Below, one piece after another: positions 9,329-19,834 of a stretch of 34,979 bases of DNA (positions are counted from its first letter, which is position 1; each line of letters opens with the position of its first letter). The position numbers were made by a program, and so were the translations under genes. The DNA comes from an uncultured Pelagibacteraceae bacterium (GTDB taxonomy: Bacteria; Pseudomonadota; Alphaproteobacteria; Pelagibacterales; Pelagibacteraceae): positions 1-34,979 of the forward strand of contig CACEFK010000008.1 of the NCBI GenBank assembly GCA_902558835.1. Reading direction: 5' to 3'. The notes beneath the pieces were generated by a model. The model was not told the origin of the DNA. It saw only the letters and a list, made by a program, of their open reading frames with translations, and searched no databases.

Positions 9329-10617
9329 ACTTCAAAAGGGTTTTCAATTAAAATAGTATCATCTCTTTCTGGACTAGTTGAGATGCTTGATACTTTTGCA
9401 CCGATAAAATCTTCAACAGCAAAAATATATTTTTTTGCATTTTCAGGTAATGAGTCAAGATTTTTAACTCCATTTGTAGATACTTTCCAACCTGGAAAAG
9501 TTTCATAAATTGGTTTTATTTTTATTTGATCTTCTACAGCGGCAGGTAAATAATCTAATCTTTTACCATCAAGCTCATAAGCAACACACATTTTAATTTC
9601 ATCTAATTCATCGAGTACATCTAATTTCGTTAAGGCGATACCATCAATACCTGAAACTTTAATAGTTTGCCTTACCAAAACACCATCAAACCATCCACAT
9701 CTTCTTTTTCTACTTGTAACAGTTCCAAATTCTTTTCCACGTGTTCCTAAAAGTTCACCAACATCATCTGTTAACTCTGTCGGAAAAGGACCTTCCCCAA
9801 CTCTTGTTGTATAAGCTTTTGTAATTCCAAGAACATAATTTATCGAATTAGGGCCACAACCAGTTCCTGTTGCAGCGCTTGAAGCAACAGTATTAGATGA
9901 GGTTACAAAAGGATAAGTTCCATGATCTACATCAAGTAAAATACCTTGGGCTCCTTCGAATAAAATTCTCTTTTTTTGTTTTTTAAATTGATCAATCTTT
10001 AGCCAAACTGGCTGAGAAAATTCTAATATTTTTGGTGCTATTTTAAGCAAATCAAATTTAAGCTGATCTTTTTCAAAAATTTTTTTTCCTAGGCCTTTTC
10101 TCATCGCATTATGATGAACTAATACAGAATCGAGTCTTTGATCTAAATTTTTTTCAGATCTTAGATCCATAACTCTTATAGATCTTCTTCCAACTTTATC
10201 TTCATATGCTGGTCCTATTCCACGTCTTGTAGTTCCTATTTTGCTTTTTCCTGCTGCATCCTCTCTAATCTCATCCATTTCTCTATGAAAAGGCAAAATT
10301 AAATTTGCGGACTCCGAAATAATAAAATTATTTACATTTACTTCTACACCTTTAGATTTTATTTCTTCTATTTCCTCTAACAAAGCCCATGGATCTACGA
10401 CAACTCCGTTGCCAATAATTGACATTTTACCTTTTCTAACTATTCCAGATGGCAATAATCTTAATTTATAAGTAACACCATCAATCACTAAAGTATGACC
10501 AGCATTGTGACCTCCTTGAAATCTTATTACAACATCAGCCTGTTCAGATAACCAATCAACAATTTTTCCTTTACCTTCGTCACCCCATTGAGATCCAACA
10601 ACGACTATATTTTTCAT
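9325..10617 (-). CDS. purA: Adenylosuccinate synthetase
   Basis: The product joins IMP and aspartate using GTP, the first committed step to AMP. It has 430 residues, the normal length. The P-loop-like motif is [16 protein letters not shown] at residues 8-23. IMP and GTP elements include [28 protein letters not shown], and [22 protein letters not shown]. The C-terminal guanine-recognition part has LTKLDVLD. It is the last gene of the long minus-strand run; its ATG touches the thiD stop by one base (shared at 10617). It converges on rpoH with a four-base overlap, leaving no room for a separate terminator. Confidence 0.97.
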   Translation of the reverse strand: MKNIVVVGSQWGDEGKGKIVDWLSEQADVVIRFQGGHNAGHTLVIDGVTYKLRLLPSGIVRKGKMSIIGNGVVVDPWALLEEIEEIKSKGVEVNVNNFIISESANLILPFHREMDEIREDAAGKSKIGTTRRGIGPAYEDKVGRRSIRVMDLRSEKNLDQRLDSVLVHHNAMRKGLGKKIFEKDQLKFDLLKIAPKILEFSQPVWLKIDQFKKQKKRILFEGAQGILLDVDHGTYPFVTSSNTVASSAATGTGCGPNSINYVLGITKAYTTRVGEGPFPTELTDDVGELLGTRGKEFGTVTSRKRRCGWFDGVLVRQTIKVSGIDGIALTKLDVLDELDEIKMCVAYELDGKRLDYLPAAVEDQIKIKPIYETFPGWKVSTNGVKNLDSLPENAKKYIFAVEDFIGAKVSSISTSPERDDTILIENPFEV

Positions 10618-11429
10618 TATTTAAATTTTCTGTTTACTTTTAAGGAAGTGAGATGGTTAATTGGGCCATGACCTTTTCCATATTTCGGGTTTGATTTAAT
10701 TGCAGAATTTACATACTTAATTCCTAGCTCACAAGATTTCTTTACTGTTTTTCCACATGATAAAAAAGTTGTAACTGAGCTAGATAATGTACAACCTGTA
10801 CCATGAGTATTCTTTGTTTTGTAACGCTCGCTTTTGAAGATCTTTATGTCTTTTTTGTTTATTAAAATATCTATTACATTTTTATGTTTTAAATGACCGC
10901 CTTTTATAAGTACATTTTTGGCTCCTAATCCGATAAGTTTGTTAGCAGCAAAAATCATATCCTCTTTTGTTATTATTGTTGTTTTAGTCAAAAATTCTGC
11001 CTCTGGGATATTGGGTGTAATAAGTGATACTTTTTTAATTAATTTTAATTTTAATAATTGAATAGCTTTACTATCTATAAGTTTAGCCCCTCCTTTAGCA
11101 ACCATAACTGGATCTAATACGATTTTTTTAACTTTAATTACATCCAGAGCTTTCAGTACCATTCTAATAACCTCTGAAGAATGTAGCATACCAATTTTTA
11201 TTGCATCAGGTCTTATATCTTTGCAACTATAAATAATTTGATTAAAAATTTCTTGTGGATTAATTCCAACAATTGATTTTACACCTGTGGTATTTTGTGA
11301 TGTAACTGCAGTTATTGCAGTCATTGCATAAGAACCAAGTGCAGTGATAGTTTTTATATCAGCTTGAATACCTGCTCCACCAGATGAGTCAGATCCTGCA
11401 ATAATTAAAATTTTAGAATTAGGCTTCAA
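10617..11429 (-). CDS. thiD: Hydroxymethylpyrimidine/phosphomethylpyrimidine kinase
   Basis: The product phosphorylates HMP and then HMP-phosphate to HMP-PP, the pyrimidine half of thiamine. It has 270 residues. Ribokinase-fold signatures are [22 protein letters not shown] near the N-terminus, [15 protein letters not shown] in the middle, and the anion-hole motif [12 protein letters not shown] near residue 215, with Asp and Gly residues typical of ThiD. SAR11 cells are known to lack de novo HMP synthesis and to take up HMP, so ThiD would be the entry point for scavenged HMP here; that is family knowledge, not seen in the window. It lies one base from glmM and overlaps purA by one base. Confidence 0.94.
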   Translation of the reverse strand: MKPNSKILIIAGSDSSGGAGIQADIKTITALGSYAMTAITAVTSQNTTGVKSIVGINPQEIFNQIIYSCKDIRPDAIKIGMLHSSEVIRMVLKALDVIKVKKIVLDPVMVAKGGAKLIDSKAIQLLKLKLIKKVSLITPNIPEAEFLTKTTIITKEDMIFAANKLIGLGAKNVLIKGGHLKHKNVIDILINKKDIKIFKSERYKTKNTHGTGCTLSSSVTTFLSCGKTVKKSCELGIKYVNSAIKSNPKYGKGHGPINHLTSLKVNRKFK

Positions 11430-11430
11430 T

Positions 11431-12762
11431 TTATTTAATTTTTTTTGTAATCATATTCACACATTTATATAGAAGAGCTTTATTTTCACTTTCTCCCATT
11501 ACTCTTATTTTAGATTCTGTTCCTGATTTTCTTACTAAAATTCTTCCATTACCTTTGATTAATTTATCTGCATTTTTTATAATTTTTTTTATCTCTGGTT
11601 TATTAATTATATTTTTATCTTTAACCTCGATATTTTCTAAAAGCTGAGGTGTTTTCTTAAATTGATCAAAAAATTCACTTGCCTTTTTTCCTTTTCTTAA
11701 AGCAAAAAGAGCTTCTAAAGCTACTAGCAAACCATCTCCTGTAGTTGCAAATTTACCTAAAATAATATGTCCAGATTGTTCGCCGCCTAAATTAAAATTA
11801 TATTTCTGCATTTTTTCTTTAACATATCTATCTCCAACATTTGCCCTTAGAAATTTTATTCCTTTTGATTTAAAATATTTTTCTAACCCATAATTTGACA
11901 TTAATGTTCCAACAACTCCCCCCTTTAACATTTTTTTGTTTTTCCATCTTGTTGCTAAAGCAGCTATAATTTGATCTCCATCTATTATATTGCTTTTTTC
12001 ATCACACATTATAATTCTATCAGCGTCCCCATCTAAAGATATTCCAATATGTGCTTTATATTTTTTTACAGCAGATCTAATTTTTTTTGGAAAAGTTGAT
12101 CCGCATTTTTTATTAATATTTAAACCATTTGGTTTAATTCCTATTGCTATGACTTTAGCTCCTAATGATTTCAATAATTCAGGACCTGCCTTATAACCAG
12201 CACCATTTGCACAATCGATTACTATTCTTAGTCCTCTTAAATTGAACTCTTTAGTGAAATTTTTTTTTAATATTTTAATATATTTTTTGGTACCTGTTTC
12301 TAATCTTTTAACCCTTCCTAATTTTTCAGAATGCGAAAGGTTTTTTGAGATTTTCTTATCTATAAGTCTCTCAATTTTTTTTTCTATTTTATCTGATAAT
12401 TTCATTCCATCAGGACCAAACAATTTTAAACCATTGTCAAAATATGGATTGTGAGAGGCGGTGATCATTATACCCATATTAGCCTTCATTTCTTTTGTTA
12501 GCATAGCCAACCCATTAGTTGGTAAGGGTCCTAGAGTATAAACATGCATACCAGCTGAAGCCAAACCTGAGACAAGAGCTGGCTCAAGTGTATATCCTGA
12601 CAATCTCGTATCTTTTGCAATTATTGCCATTTGTTTTCTTTTTTTTTGAGATTTAAAGTATGTTCCGCTAGCAAGTCCAAATTTAAAGAACATATCTCCA
12701 TTAATATATTTACTATTGACTGCTCCTCTTATTCCATCTGTTCCAAAATATTTTTTTGTCAT
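11431..12762 (-). CDS. glmM: Phosphoglucosamine mutase
   Basis: The product interconverts glucosamine 6-phosphate and glucosamine 1-phosphate for UDP-GlcNAc, supplying peptidoglycan and LPS. It has 443 residues, normal for GlmM. It opens with KYFGTDGIRGAVN. The phosphoserine loop is MITASHNPYFDNG with Ser103, the metal-binding loop is SLDGDADRIIMCD, the sugar-specificity loop is LGGEQSGHII, and the phosphate-binding loop is RILVRKSGTESKIRVMGE. The start overlaps the folP stop by one base. The order ftsH-folP-glmM is conserved in many proteobacteria, which supports both this call and the operon reading. Confidence 0.97.
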   Translation of the reverse strand: MTKKYFGTDGIRGAVNSKYINGDMFFKFGLASGTYFKSQKKRKQMAIIAKDTRLSGYTLEPALVSGLASAGMHVYTLGPLPTNGLAMLTKEMKANMGIMITASHNPYFDNGLKLFGPDGMKLSDKIEKKIERLIDKKISKNLSHSEKLGRVKRLETGTKKYIKILKKNFTKEFNLRGLRIVIDCANGAGYKAGPELLKSLGAKVIAIGIKPNGLNINKKCGSTFPKKIRSAVKKYKAHIGISLDGDADRIIMCDEKSNIIDGDQIIAALATRWKNKKMLKGGVVGTLMSNYGLEKYFKSKGIKFLRANVGDRYVKEKMQKYNFNLGGEQSGHIILGKFATTGDGLLVALEALFALRKGKKASEFFDQFKKTPQLLENIEVKDKNIINKPEIKKIIKNADKLIKGNGRILVRKSGTESKIRVMGESENKALLYKCVNMITKKIK

Positions 12763-13814
12763 TAATTTTTGACTATTTCGTTAAAAACTTTAATTCCTTG
12801 CTTAACTTCATTAACATCATGAATTCTTAAAATCTGAATACCTTGCATTAAAAGATATATTGAAGAGCCCATAGTTCCGCCAATCCTTGTTTTGCTATCA
12901 TTTTTTTTTGATATATCTTTAATAAATCTTTTTCTTGAATTGCCTACTAATATAGGAAAACCTAATGAATGAAAAATAGAAACACCTCTTATAAGATTCA
13001 TATTATGTTTCAAATTTTTTCCAAATCCAATTCCAGGATCTAAAATTATATTATTGTGTTTAATACCCTTGGACCTTATTAACTTAATCTTATCATCAAA
13101 ATAATCATATATATCTAATAATTCATTTTTATATTTCGCCTTCTTTTGCATATTTTCTGGTGTCCCAACTGAATGCTGTATTACAAATGGAATTTTATAC
13201 TTTTTTAAAATATTTATCGTTTTGGGATCATAACTTAACCCTGAAACATCATTAATCAGTTTAACTCCCATCCTAATACCTTTTTCCATAATCCTAGACT
13301 TTCTTGTGTCTAAAGATATTGGTATTTTTTTTACAATAAATTTTAATATCTTATTAATTCTAATCCATTCTTGCTTTTCATTTACAGGCTTCGATCCTGG
13401 TCTTGTAGATTCTCCACCAACATCTACTATAGATGCACCACTTTTGTACAAACTAATAGCATGAGTGATACCCTTATTTTTTTTATTAAATTTTCCTCCG
13501 TCCGAAAAACTGTCGGGTGTAAGATTTAATACTCCTAAAATATTTGGAATTTTTTTAAAATTAAAATTAGAAAAATTTATTTTTTTTGATTTAATTTTCT
13601 TGATATCTGCATTTATTTTTTTTTTTAAATTTTTTGGTAAGTGCTTGATTTGATTTATAGAAATTGTTTTTTTTGATTTTCTTGTGATTATCTCAATATG
13701 AGAAAAAGATATTTCTTTAATTTCATGTAATGGAATTGATTTTTTTTTATTTACTAAATATTTTGATTGATTGCCAAAATAGAAATTACACGCTCTTGTG
13801 TAATATCTTTGCAT
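12762..13814 (-). CDS. folP: Dihydropteroate synthase with N-terminal extension
   Basis: The product condenses 6-hydroxymethyl-dihydropterin diphosphate with p-aminobenzoate to dihydropteroate in folate synthesis. The TIM-barrel part begins near residue 90: ILGVLNLTPDSFSDGG, then GASIVDVGGESTRPGSKPV, PISLDTRKSRIMEKG, INDVSGL, ILDPGIGFGKNLKHN, and VGNSRKRFI. At 350 residues it is about 70 longer than E. coli FolP. The extra residues 1-90 are Lys-rich (QIKHLPKNLKKKINADIKKIKSKKINF) and carry no motif I recognise. I recall similar extensions in other alphaproteobacterial FolP proteins. The gene sits six bases after ftsH and overlaps glmM by one base. Confidence 0.94.
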   Translation of the reverse strand: MQRYYTRACNFYFGNQSKYLVNKKKSIPLHEIKEISFSHIEIITRKSKKTISINQIKHLPKNLKKKINADIKKIKSKKINFSNFNFKKIPNILGVLNLTPDSFSDGGKFNKKNKGITHAISLYKSGASIVDVGGESTRPGSKPVNEKQEWIRINKILKFIVKKIPISLDTRKSRIMEKGIRMGVKLINDVSGLSYDPKTINILKKYKIPFVIQHSVGTPENMQKKAKYKNELLDIYDYFDDKIKLIRSKGIKHNNIILDPGIGFGKNLKHNMNLIRGVSIFHSLGFPILVGNSRKRFIKDISKKNDSKTRIGGTMGSSIYLLMQGIQILRIHDVNEVKQGIKVFNEIVKN

Positions 13815-13820
13815 TATTTA

Positions 13821-15725
13821 TTAATGAACTAGTTTTGGTTTTAAACCCATTGCACCTAAAGCAGAGTCTTTATTTTTATCCTCTTCTACTAAATCTTTCT
13901 TATCTTCAGGATGAATATTTTTGTTAATTAAGTCCTCAATTTCCTTACCTGTCATAGTTTCATATACCAATAATGCTTTAGCTAGTTTATGAACATCTTC
14001 AATTTTTTCAGTTAAAATACTTTTTGCTTTTTCGTATCCTTTATCAACAATTTTTCTAATTTCTGCATCAATTTTTTGTGCTGTCAATTCTGACACGCTT
14101 TGATTTCTTGCCACCGATCGTCCTAAAAAAACTTCATCTTGATTTTCACCATAGGTTAAGGGACCTAGTTCTGTTGTCATTCCAAATTTTGTGACCATAT
14201 CACGAGCCAAACCTGTGGCTGTATGAAGGTCAGAACCTTGTCCTCCCCCAGCTCCAGTTGTAATTTTGTCTTTTCCAAATATTATCTCTTCAGAAACTCT
14301 ACCTCCCATAGCAATAGCAATATGTGAATGAAATTCAGCAATCGAGTGATAGTCTTTATCTCTCTCAGGTAAACGTACTACCATACCGCCCGCCATACCT
14401 CGTGGTACAATTGTAGCTTTGTGAATTGGAGATGTGTCGTTTACATTTAAAGTTACTATAGCATGACCAGCTTCGTGGTAAGCTGTTATCTTCTTGTCAT
14501 CCTCTGATACAACTTTAGATCTTCTCTCTGCACCCATCATTACCTTGTCTTTTGCTTCCTCAAATTCAAGTAATGTTGTGATCCTTTTACTTTTTCTTGC
14601 TGCTAACAAAGCTGCTTCATTAACAAGATTTGCAAGATCTGCTCCTGAAAAACCTGGTGTACCTCTTGCAATTGTTCTTAAATTAACATCTGGAGCCATT
14701 TTTATTTTTTTTACATGAACTTTTAAAATTTTTTCTCTTCCAATGATATCTGGAAGACCAACAATAACTTGTCTATCAAATCTTCCTGGTCTTAATAATG
14801 CTGGATCAAGCACATCTGGTCTGTTTGTTGCAGCAATAATAATGACACCTTCATTTGTATCAAAACCATCCATTTCAACTAATAACTGGTTTAACGTTTG
14901 TTCTCTTTCATCATTACCCCCACCTAGACCAGCTCCTCTACTTCTTCCAACTGCATCAATTTCGTCAATAAAAATTATACATGGAGAATTTTTTTTACCT
15001 TGTTCAAACATGTCTCTAACTCTAGATGCTCCTACTCCAACAAACATCTCTACAAAATCTGAACCTGAAATAGTGAAAAACGGAACTCCTGCCTCACCTG
15101 CAATAGCTCTAGCTAATAAAGTTTTACCTGTTCCTGGAGGGCCAACAAGCAATGCTCCTCTTGGAATTTTTCCACCCAACCTACTAAATTTTTTCGGATC
15201 TTTTAAGAATTCTACTATCTCTTCTACTTCTTCTTTAGCTTCTTCTACACCAGCAACATCGTTAAACGTAACTTTACCTTTTAGTTCGTTCATCATTTTT
15301 GCTTTTGATTTCCCAAAACCCATCGCTCCACCTTTTCCACCTTGCATTTGTCTCATAAAGAAAATCCATACTGCAATAAGCAGTAACATAGGAAACCATG
15401 ATAAAAGCACACCAAACAACGAAGGCATTTTTTCCTCTAGAGGTGCTGCTGAAATACTTACACCTTTCTCTGATAATTTTTCTATTAGATTTGGATCATT
15501 AGGAGCATAGGTTGAAAAAGAATTTCCATTTGAATAAACACCTTTAATGTTATTTCCTTGGATTTCAACTTTTAGAACTTCACCGTTTTCAACTGAATTT
15601 AAAAAATCTGAAAATATTATTTGATTTCCACCTCTAATATTAGACTGAGGATTCTTAAACATGTTGTATAGACCTATAGTTAAAAAAACTATAATTCCCC
15701 ACATTGCCAGATTTTTTAAATTCAT
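13821..15725 (-). CDS. ftsH: ATP-dependent zinc metalloprotease FtsH
   Basis: The product is a membrane-anchored AAA+ protease that removes misassembled membrane proteins and regulatory targets; in E. coli these include RpoH and LpxC. It has 634 residues. TM1 is at about 5-22, a periplasmic domain follows to about 105, and TM2 is [16 protein letters not shown]. Walker A GPPGTGKT is at 195-202, Walker B IIFIDEID at 250-257, [23 protein letters not shown] near 301-320, and the zinc site HEAGH at 417-421. The HflK and HflC modulators are encoded upstream in the same collinear run. The preceding 63-base gap is among the longest in the run and could hold a promoter, but I find no convincing one. 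Confidence 0.98.
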   Translation of the reverse strand: MNLKNLAMWGIIVFLTIGLYNMFKNPQSNIRGGNQIIFSDFLNSVENGEVLKVEIQGNNIKGVYSNGNSFSTYAPNDPNLIEKLSEKGVSISAAPLEEKMPSLFGVLLSWFPMLLLIAVWIFFMRQMQGGKGGAMGFGKSKAKMMNELKGKVTFNDVAGVEEAKEEVEEIVEFLKDPKKFSRLGGKIPRGALLVGPPGTGKTLLARAIAGEAGVPFFTISGSDFVEMFVGVGASRVRDMFEQGKKNSPCIIFIDEIDAVGRSRGAGLGGGNDEREQTLNQLLVEMDGFDTNEGVIIIAATNRPDVLDPALLRPGRFDRQVIVGLPDIIGREKILKVHVKKIKMAPDVNLRTIARGTPGFSGADLANLVNEAALLAARKSKRITTLLEFEEAKDKVMMGAERRSKVVSEDDKKITAYHEAGHAIVTLNVNDTSPIHKATIVPRGMAGGMVVRLPERDKDYHSIAEFHSHIAIAMGGRVSEEIIFGKDKITTGAGGGQGSDLHTATGLARDMVTKFGMTTELGPLTYGENQDEVFLGRSVARNQSVSELTAQKIDAEIRKIVDKGYEKAKSILTEKIEDVHKLAKALLVYETMTGKEIEDLINKNIHPEDKKDLVEEDKNKDSALGAMGLKPKLVH

Positions 15726-15788
15726 AAGTTTAAAATAAGAATTATTATTAAATTAACAAGTGACAAAATATCAGTTATTTTATCAACT

Positions 15789-16817
15789 TTAACGCTCTTT
15801 TGATACTAAAACTGAGTTATTTACCTTCTTTATTAAACAGTTTCCTAAAGTGGTCATAAATGAGTTATCATTTTTAATTCGATAAATTAAGTTATCAATT
15901 TTTTTTCCTCGTACTGGGTAGTATTTTTTACCAACAGCTTTTAACACTTCTGTTAGAGACCTAAAAACTACTTCTTCTGGTTGAAGGAAAAAATTTTTAT
16001 TCAAAATAACAAACTTATTAATATTTGAAATTGTTGAATTGTCTTTTAAATTTCTTTCTACAAAATATTTAATTGACTCATTAGCAAATTTTAAATTTTT
16101 AATCGTTAGATTAAATTTATCATTATCCAATCCCTCTAATTCCAAGTTTTTTATAAAATTTCTAATTTTCACTCTTTTAAATTCATCATTATTATTCGAG
16201 GGATCTTCAACATAATTTTTAAAAACTTTTTTGGTAATATTTTCTAAATTTTTTTTAGAAAATTTTAACAAAGGTCTTATCAAATTAATATTTTGCAGGA
16301 TGGTTCTTTGATCAAATGACACCATACCATTCAAACCGGTGCCTCTTAAAATTCTAATAAAAAAATTCTCTATTAAATCATCCTTATGATGACCTAATAG
16401 AATATTATTTATTTTTAATTTTTTTGCCCTGTTTATCATCAATGTATATCTTTTATCTCTTGCAATAGATTGGATGTTGTTTTTTGGTTTTTTTCCAACC
16501 CACGTTAAAATCTCAAGATTAGTAGACAATTTTTTTAAAAGCAATTTTACTAATTTTGCCTCTTTTGTTGAATTATTTCTAAGTTTATGATCAACGTGAA
16601 AATATGTTACTTTAAGATTTTTTTTAATCGAATAAATTTTTGATAAAAAACATAAAGCTAGACTGTCTGGTCCACCAGAAACTGCAACTATAAAATCCTC
16701 CTTTAATTCAAGGTTTTTTTCAAATTTTTTATAAATTTTAGAAGTTTGTTTATCTTTTAATTTATTTAATAAAAACTTATGAGTCTTGTTTGATGCATTC
16801 AAATTTTTTGGACTCAT
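15789..16817 (-). CDS. tilS: tRNA(Ile)-lysidine synthetase
   Basis: The product attaches lysine to C34 of the CAU-anticodon tRNA-Ile so that it reads AUA, which is essential. It has 342 residues. The PP-loop ATP-binding motif SGGPDS is at residues 47-52. [16 protein letters not shown] and [26 protein letters not shown] are the conserved TilS N-domain elements. The C-terminal part is short compared with E. coli TilS, as in many alphaproteobacteria. The first about 40 residues precede the conserved core, and the next in-frame ATG lies well inside it, so the start at 16817 is the only ATG that keeps the P-loop. That start lies inside the end of the truncated acetolactate synthase frame (41-base overlap). 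Confidence 0.93.
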   Translation of the reverse strand: MSPKNLNASNKTHKFLLNKLKDKQTSKIYKKFEKNLELKEDFIVAVSGGPDSLALCFLSKIYSIKKNLKVTYFHVDHKLRNNSTKEAKLVKLLLKKLSTNLEILTWVGKKPKNNIQSIARDKRYTLMINRAKKLKINNILLGHHKDDLIENFFIRILRGTGLNGMVSFDQRTILQNINLIRPLLKFSKKNLENITKKVFKNYVEDPSNNNDEFKRVKIRNFIKNLELEGLDNDKFNLTIKNLKFANESIKYFVERNLKDNSTISNINKFVILNKNFFLQPEEVVFRSLTEVLKAVGKKYYPVRGKKIDNLIYRIKNDNSFMTTLGNCLIKKVNNSVLVSKER

Positions 16818-17451
16818 ATTTTGCTTTTTGTATTACAGACTGATTTGCATTAGGATATTGCAATTCTACACCATTTATCATTTTACATCCCTGGTCTTTT
16901 CCATTTAATTTTTTTTCTTTATTTGGTTTTTTATATTTTGCTTTTGCAAACTGAATATCTTTTGGAATGTCAATCAAAACTGGTCCAGGTCTTCCTGTTG
17001 TTGCAACTTTAAAAGCTTCATGCATAACTTTTGAAAGATCATTTATATCTTTAACTAACCAATTATGTTTCGTACAAGGTCTTGTAATTCCTGTAGTGTC
17101 ACATTCTTGAAATGCGTCTGTTCCAATTAAATGTGTTGGAACTTGACCAGAAATACAAACCAGTGGAACAGAGTCCATATACGCATCAGTTAATGCTGTA
17201 ACAACATTAGTGGCTCCAGGACCTGATGTAACTAAAACTACGCCAGGTTTTCCTGATGATCTTGCATAACCTTCAGCTGCATGACCAGCACCTTGCTCGT
17301 GTCTAACTAAAATATGTTTTATAGAAGGATGATTTTTTAATTCATCATAAATTGGTAACACTGCACCACCTGGATAACCAAAGATATGTTCTACCTTTTG
17401 GTCTTCAAGACATTTAAATACAATTTCTGCTCCAGTTAATAATTTTGGCAT
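16777..17451 (-). pseudogene. ilvB: Acetolactate synthase large subunit, N-terminal fragment only
   Basis: The frame encodes 224 residues against about 570-600 for a complete acetolactate synthase catalytic subunit. Residues 1 to about 180 are a convincing N-terminal thiamine-diphosphate PYR domain: [24 protein letters not shown], the catalytic Glu in VRHEQGA (about residue 52), [33 protein letters not shown] and [15 protein letters not shown]. Weak similarity (SVIQKA) continues to about residue 212. The last dozen residues look unrelated to the family and are the tilS start region read in another frame. The FAD-like middle domain and the C-terminal GDG/metal domain are absent, and no ilvH or ilvC follows, although miaA-ilvB-ilvH(-ilvC) is an order I recall in alphaproteobacteria. 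The fragment cannot be an active enzyme alone. A real deletion or an assembly chimera are both possible. Confidence 0.85.
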
Positions 17452-17503
17452 TAGGCAATCTAGCTGAAGTTGTGCTCATTGGTCAAGTTTAAGAATGAAA
17501 ATT

Positions 17504-18418
17504 TTAAATTTTTTTCAAAAAATTATTTATGTCTTGTGGCTTTAGTTTTATCCAGCTCATCATATTGCCTCTTGCCCAAGTACTTTGTCTTTTGGCGTAT
17601 TGTCTAGTTTTTATGGCTATTTTTTCTTCAGTATCCTTCAAATCTTTTTGTTTTTTTAAATATTCTCTAATTTCATTAACTCCTATGGCCTTGTTGGCAC
17701 TTTTATCTTTTCTGACTCTTAGTTTCATAAAGCCTTTTACTTCTTTTATTGCTCCATTCTCTATCATCTCACTTGTTCTTACATTAATCCGCTCAATTAA
17801 TCCTTGTCTTGGGTAATCAATATAAACTTTTAAAAAATCATCTTCCATGAAGTTTGATTTAGTGTTTTTAAACCATTCATGTAGAGATTTTTTTGTAAAC
17901 TTTTTTACTTCATAAGCTCTGATAGATCTTTGAGTGTCTGTAGGGTTTATTTTTCCTATTGAGGATGGATCTAATTTTAATAGTTTTTCATAAAACCTCT
18001 TTTGTCCAAGTTTTTTTTGTAAATCTCTAATTTGAGTTCTTAATTTTAATGAAATATTTGGTATTTTAACCAAACCATCAGTTAAAGCTTTAAAGTATAA
18101 GCCCGTACCACCAACAAGAATTGGGGTTTTTTTTCTTTTTTGAACTTCACCAATTTTTTTAATTACTAGCTTAAGCCAATCACCTGTAGAGAAGTTTCTT
18201 GTAACATTATGAAAACCATACAAATGATGTTTTATTTTCTGGTATTTTTTTGGATCTGGTCTAGCTGATAAAATTTTAAGCTGTTTGTATACTTGCATAC
18301 TGTCTGCATTAATAATTTCTCCATTAACTTTTTTTGCAAACTTAATTGCAAAACTTGACTTTCCTGAAGCTGTAGGACCTGAGATTAATATAATCTTGGA
18401 TTTTAAATCCATGATCAA
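17504..18418 (-). CDS. miaA: tRNA dimethylallyltransferase
   Basis: The product transfers a dimethylallyl group to A37 of tRNAs reading UNN codons (i6A, later ms2i6A). It has 304 residues, the typical length. The P-loop GPTASGKS is at residues 14-21, and further signatures are ADSMQVYKQLKILSARP, HHLYGF, the substrate-binding PILVGGTGLYFKAL, and RQYAKRQSTWARG near the C-terminus. Translation may start at the first ATG or two codons later (M-I-M); the first overlaps the degP stop by four bases and is kept. The dimethylallyl donor comes from the isoprenoid pathway encoded partly at 1824-4609. Confidence 0.95.
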   Translation of the reverse strand: MIMDLKSKIILISGPTASGKSSFAIKFAKKVNGEIINADSMQVYKQLKILSARPDPKKYQKIKHHLYGFHNVTRNFSTGDWLKLVIKKIGEVQKRKKTPILVGGTGLYFKALTDGLVKIPNISLKLRTQIRDLQKKLGQKRFYEKLLKLDPSSIGKINPTDTQRSIRAYEVKKFTKKSLHEWFKNTKSNFMEDDFLKVYIDYPRQGLIERINVRTSEMIENGAIKEVKGFMKLRVRKDKSANKAIGVNEIREYLKKQKDLKDTEEKIAIKTRQYAKRQSTWARGNMMSWIKLKPQDINNFLKKI

Positions 18419-19833
18419 TCTAGCTTAACACCGATGTATCTTCGTTGATTTTGATTGTTATAGATTGCGAATAAAAGTGTCTTTTGATTTGAATTTAAAA
18501 CTTCTTTAGCAATATTTCTTAAGTCATCTGCTGATCTGATTTTTTTCTTCTGAGCTTCAATAATAATACTGTTAAGCTCTATTAAATTTGCTACAGGGCT
18601 GTTGTTTGCAATTTTAGTAATAACAAGTCCTGTAGTTTGGTTTGGTAAATTTCTATTTTTAATATCTTCTTTAGTTAATGGTCTTACTGCAATTCTCAAA
18701 CTTTCAATTATTTCTTCATTATTATTTTGTTTTTCAGTTTCTTGATTTTTGCTTATTTTAAAATCATCTGAAGTTTCTAATCTTCCTAAAATAACATTTT
18801 TAATAATCTCTTTTTTGTCTCTCCAAATTTTAACCTCAACTTTTTTTCCAACTTCTGTTCGTGCAACAATCGCTGGAAGTTCTTTCATTTGATTTATTTT
18901 TTCTCCATTAAATTCTAAAATAATATCGCCAGCTTGTATTCCCGCATTTTCTGAAGGACTATTTTCAGCAACACTTGCAACAAGTGCTCCTCTTGCTTTA
19001 TCTAATTTTTCAACTTCAGCAATTTCTTTTGTTACATCTTGAATTCTAACTCCTAACCATCCTCTTTTTGTTTCACCAAATTCGATTAATTGTTTAATTA
19101 CAATTTGAGCACTGTTAGATGGTATGGAAAATCCAATTCCAATAGAACCATTACGTCCAAGAATTGCTGTATTAATTCCAATTACATTTCCTTCCATATC
19201 AAACAAAGGCCCTCCAGAATTTCCAGAATTTATAGATGCATCTGTTTGTATAAAATCTTCATATCTTGATAAACCAATTGACCGATTTCTTGCTGAAATA
19301 ATTCCAGCAGTAACAGTTCCGCCTAAACCAAACGGATTTCCAATTGCTAAAACCCAATCACCAATTCTTGCTTTATCAGAGTCGCCGAATGCAACTGGGA
19401 TAAACTTTTCATCTGTTTCTAATTTTAAAACAGCAATATCCATTAAAGGGTCAGCACCAAGAACCTTAGCTTTAAATTCTTGGTCACCGTTTACCCTAAC
19501 AATAATGTCATCAGCATCTTGGATAACGTGATTATTCGTAACTACAATTCCTTTCTCGTCTATTATAAACCCAGAACCTAAAGCAGCTGATTGTCTTTCC
19601 TGAGGTGTTCCAAATTCTTTAAACATATCCTCAAAAGGAGATCCTGGAGGAAATTGAAAAGGAAAAGGATTAGAATTTGTTGTGATAGTAGTTGTTGTAG
19701 AAATGTTTACAACAGATGGCATTAATTTCTCTGCAAGATCTGCAAAAGAAGCAGGAACTGGTTTGGAGTTTACATTTAACGAAAAGCTAAATGATATAAG
19801 TAGGGTTAAGAATATAAGTTTAATTTTATTCAT
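18415..19833 (-). CDS. degP: Periplasmic Do-family serine protease (DegP/HtrA)
   Basis: The product is a periplasmic protease/chaperone for misfolded envelope proteins. It has 472 residues. The signal peptide is at about 1-23, with a hydrophobic core and cleavage probably near NSKP. The trypsin-like domain shows His102 (TNNHVIQ), Asp132 (MDIAVLKL) and Ser206 in GNSGGP. The first PDZ domain lies around residues 255-350 (GWLGVRIQ, AGIQAGDIILEFNG). A second, divergent PDZ lies around 380-470. The exact paralogue (DegP or DegQ) cannot be told by eye. It lies between DUF2065 and miaA, and its stop overlaps the miaA start. Grouping with hflKC and ftsH makes an envelope quality-control cluster. Confidence 0.94.
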   Translation of the reverse strand: MNKIKLIFLTLLISFSFSLNVNSKPVPASFADLAEKLMPSVVNISTTTTITTNSNPFPFQFPPGSPFEDMFKEFGTPQERQSAALGSGFIIDEKGIVVTNNHVIQDADDIIVRVNGDQEFKAKVLGADPLMDIAVLKLETDEKFIPVAFGDSDKARIGDWVLAIGNPFGLGGTVTAGIISARNRSIGLSRYEDFIQTDASINSGNSGGPLFDMEGNVIGINTAILGRNGSIGIGFSIPSNSAQIVIKQLIEFGETKRGWLGVRIQDVTKEIAEVEKLDKARGALVASVAENSPSENAGIQAGDIILEFNGEKINQMKELPAIVARTEVGKKVEVKIWRDKKEIIKNVILGRLETSDDFKISKNQETEKQNNNEEIIESLRIAVRPLTKEDIKNRNLPNQTTGLVITKIANNSPVANLIELNSIIIEAQKKKIRSADDLRNIAKEVLNSNQKTLLFAIYNNQNQRRYIGVKLD

Positions 19834-19834
19834 A

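Noticed and set aside
14743..15510. A 255-codon open frame antisense to ftsH
   Set aside because: It mirrors the highly conserved ftsH codons, has a low-complexity Pro/Ser/Thr-rich product and resembles no family; ftsH explains the sequence.
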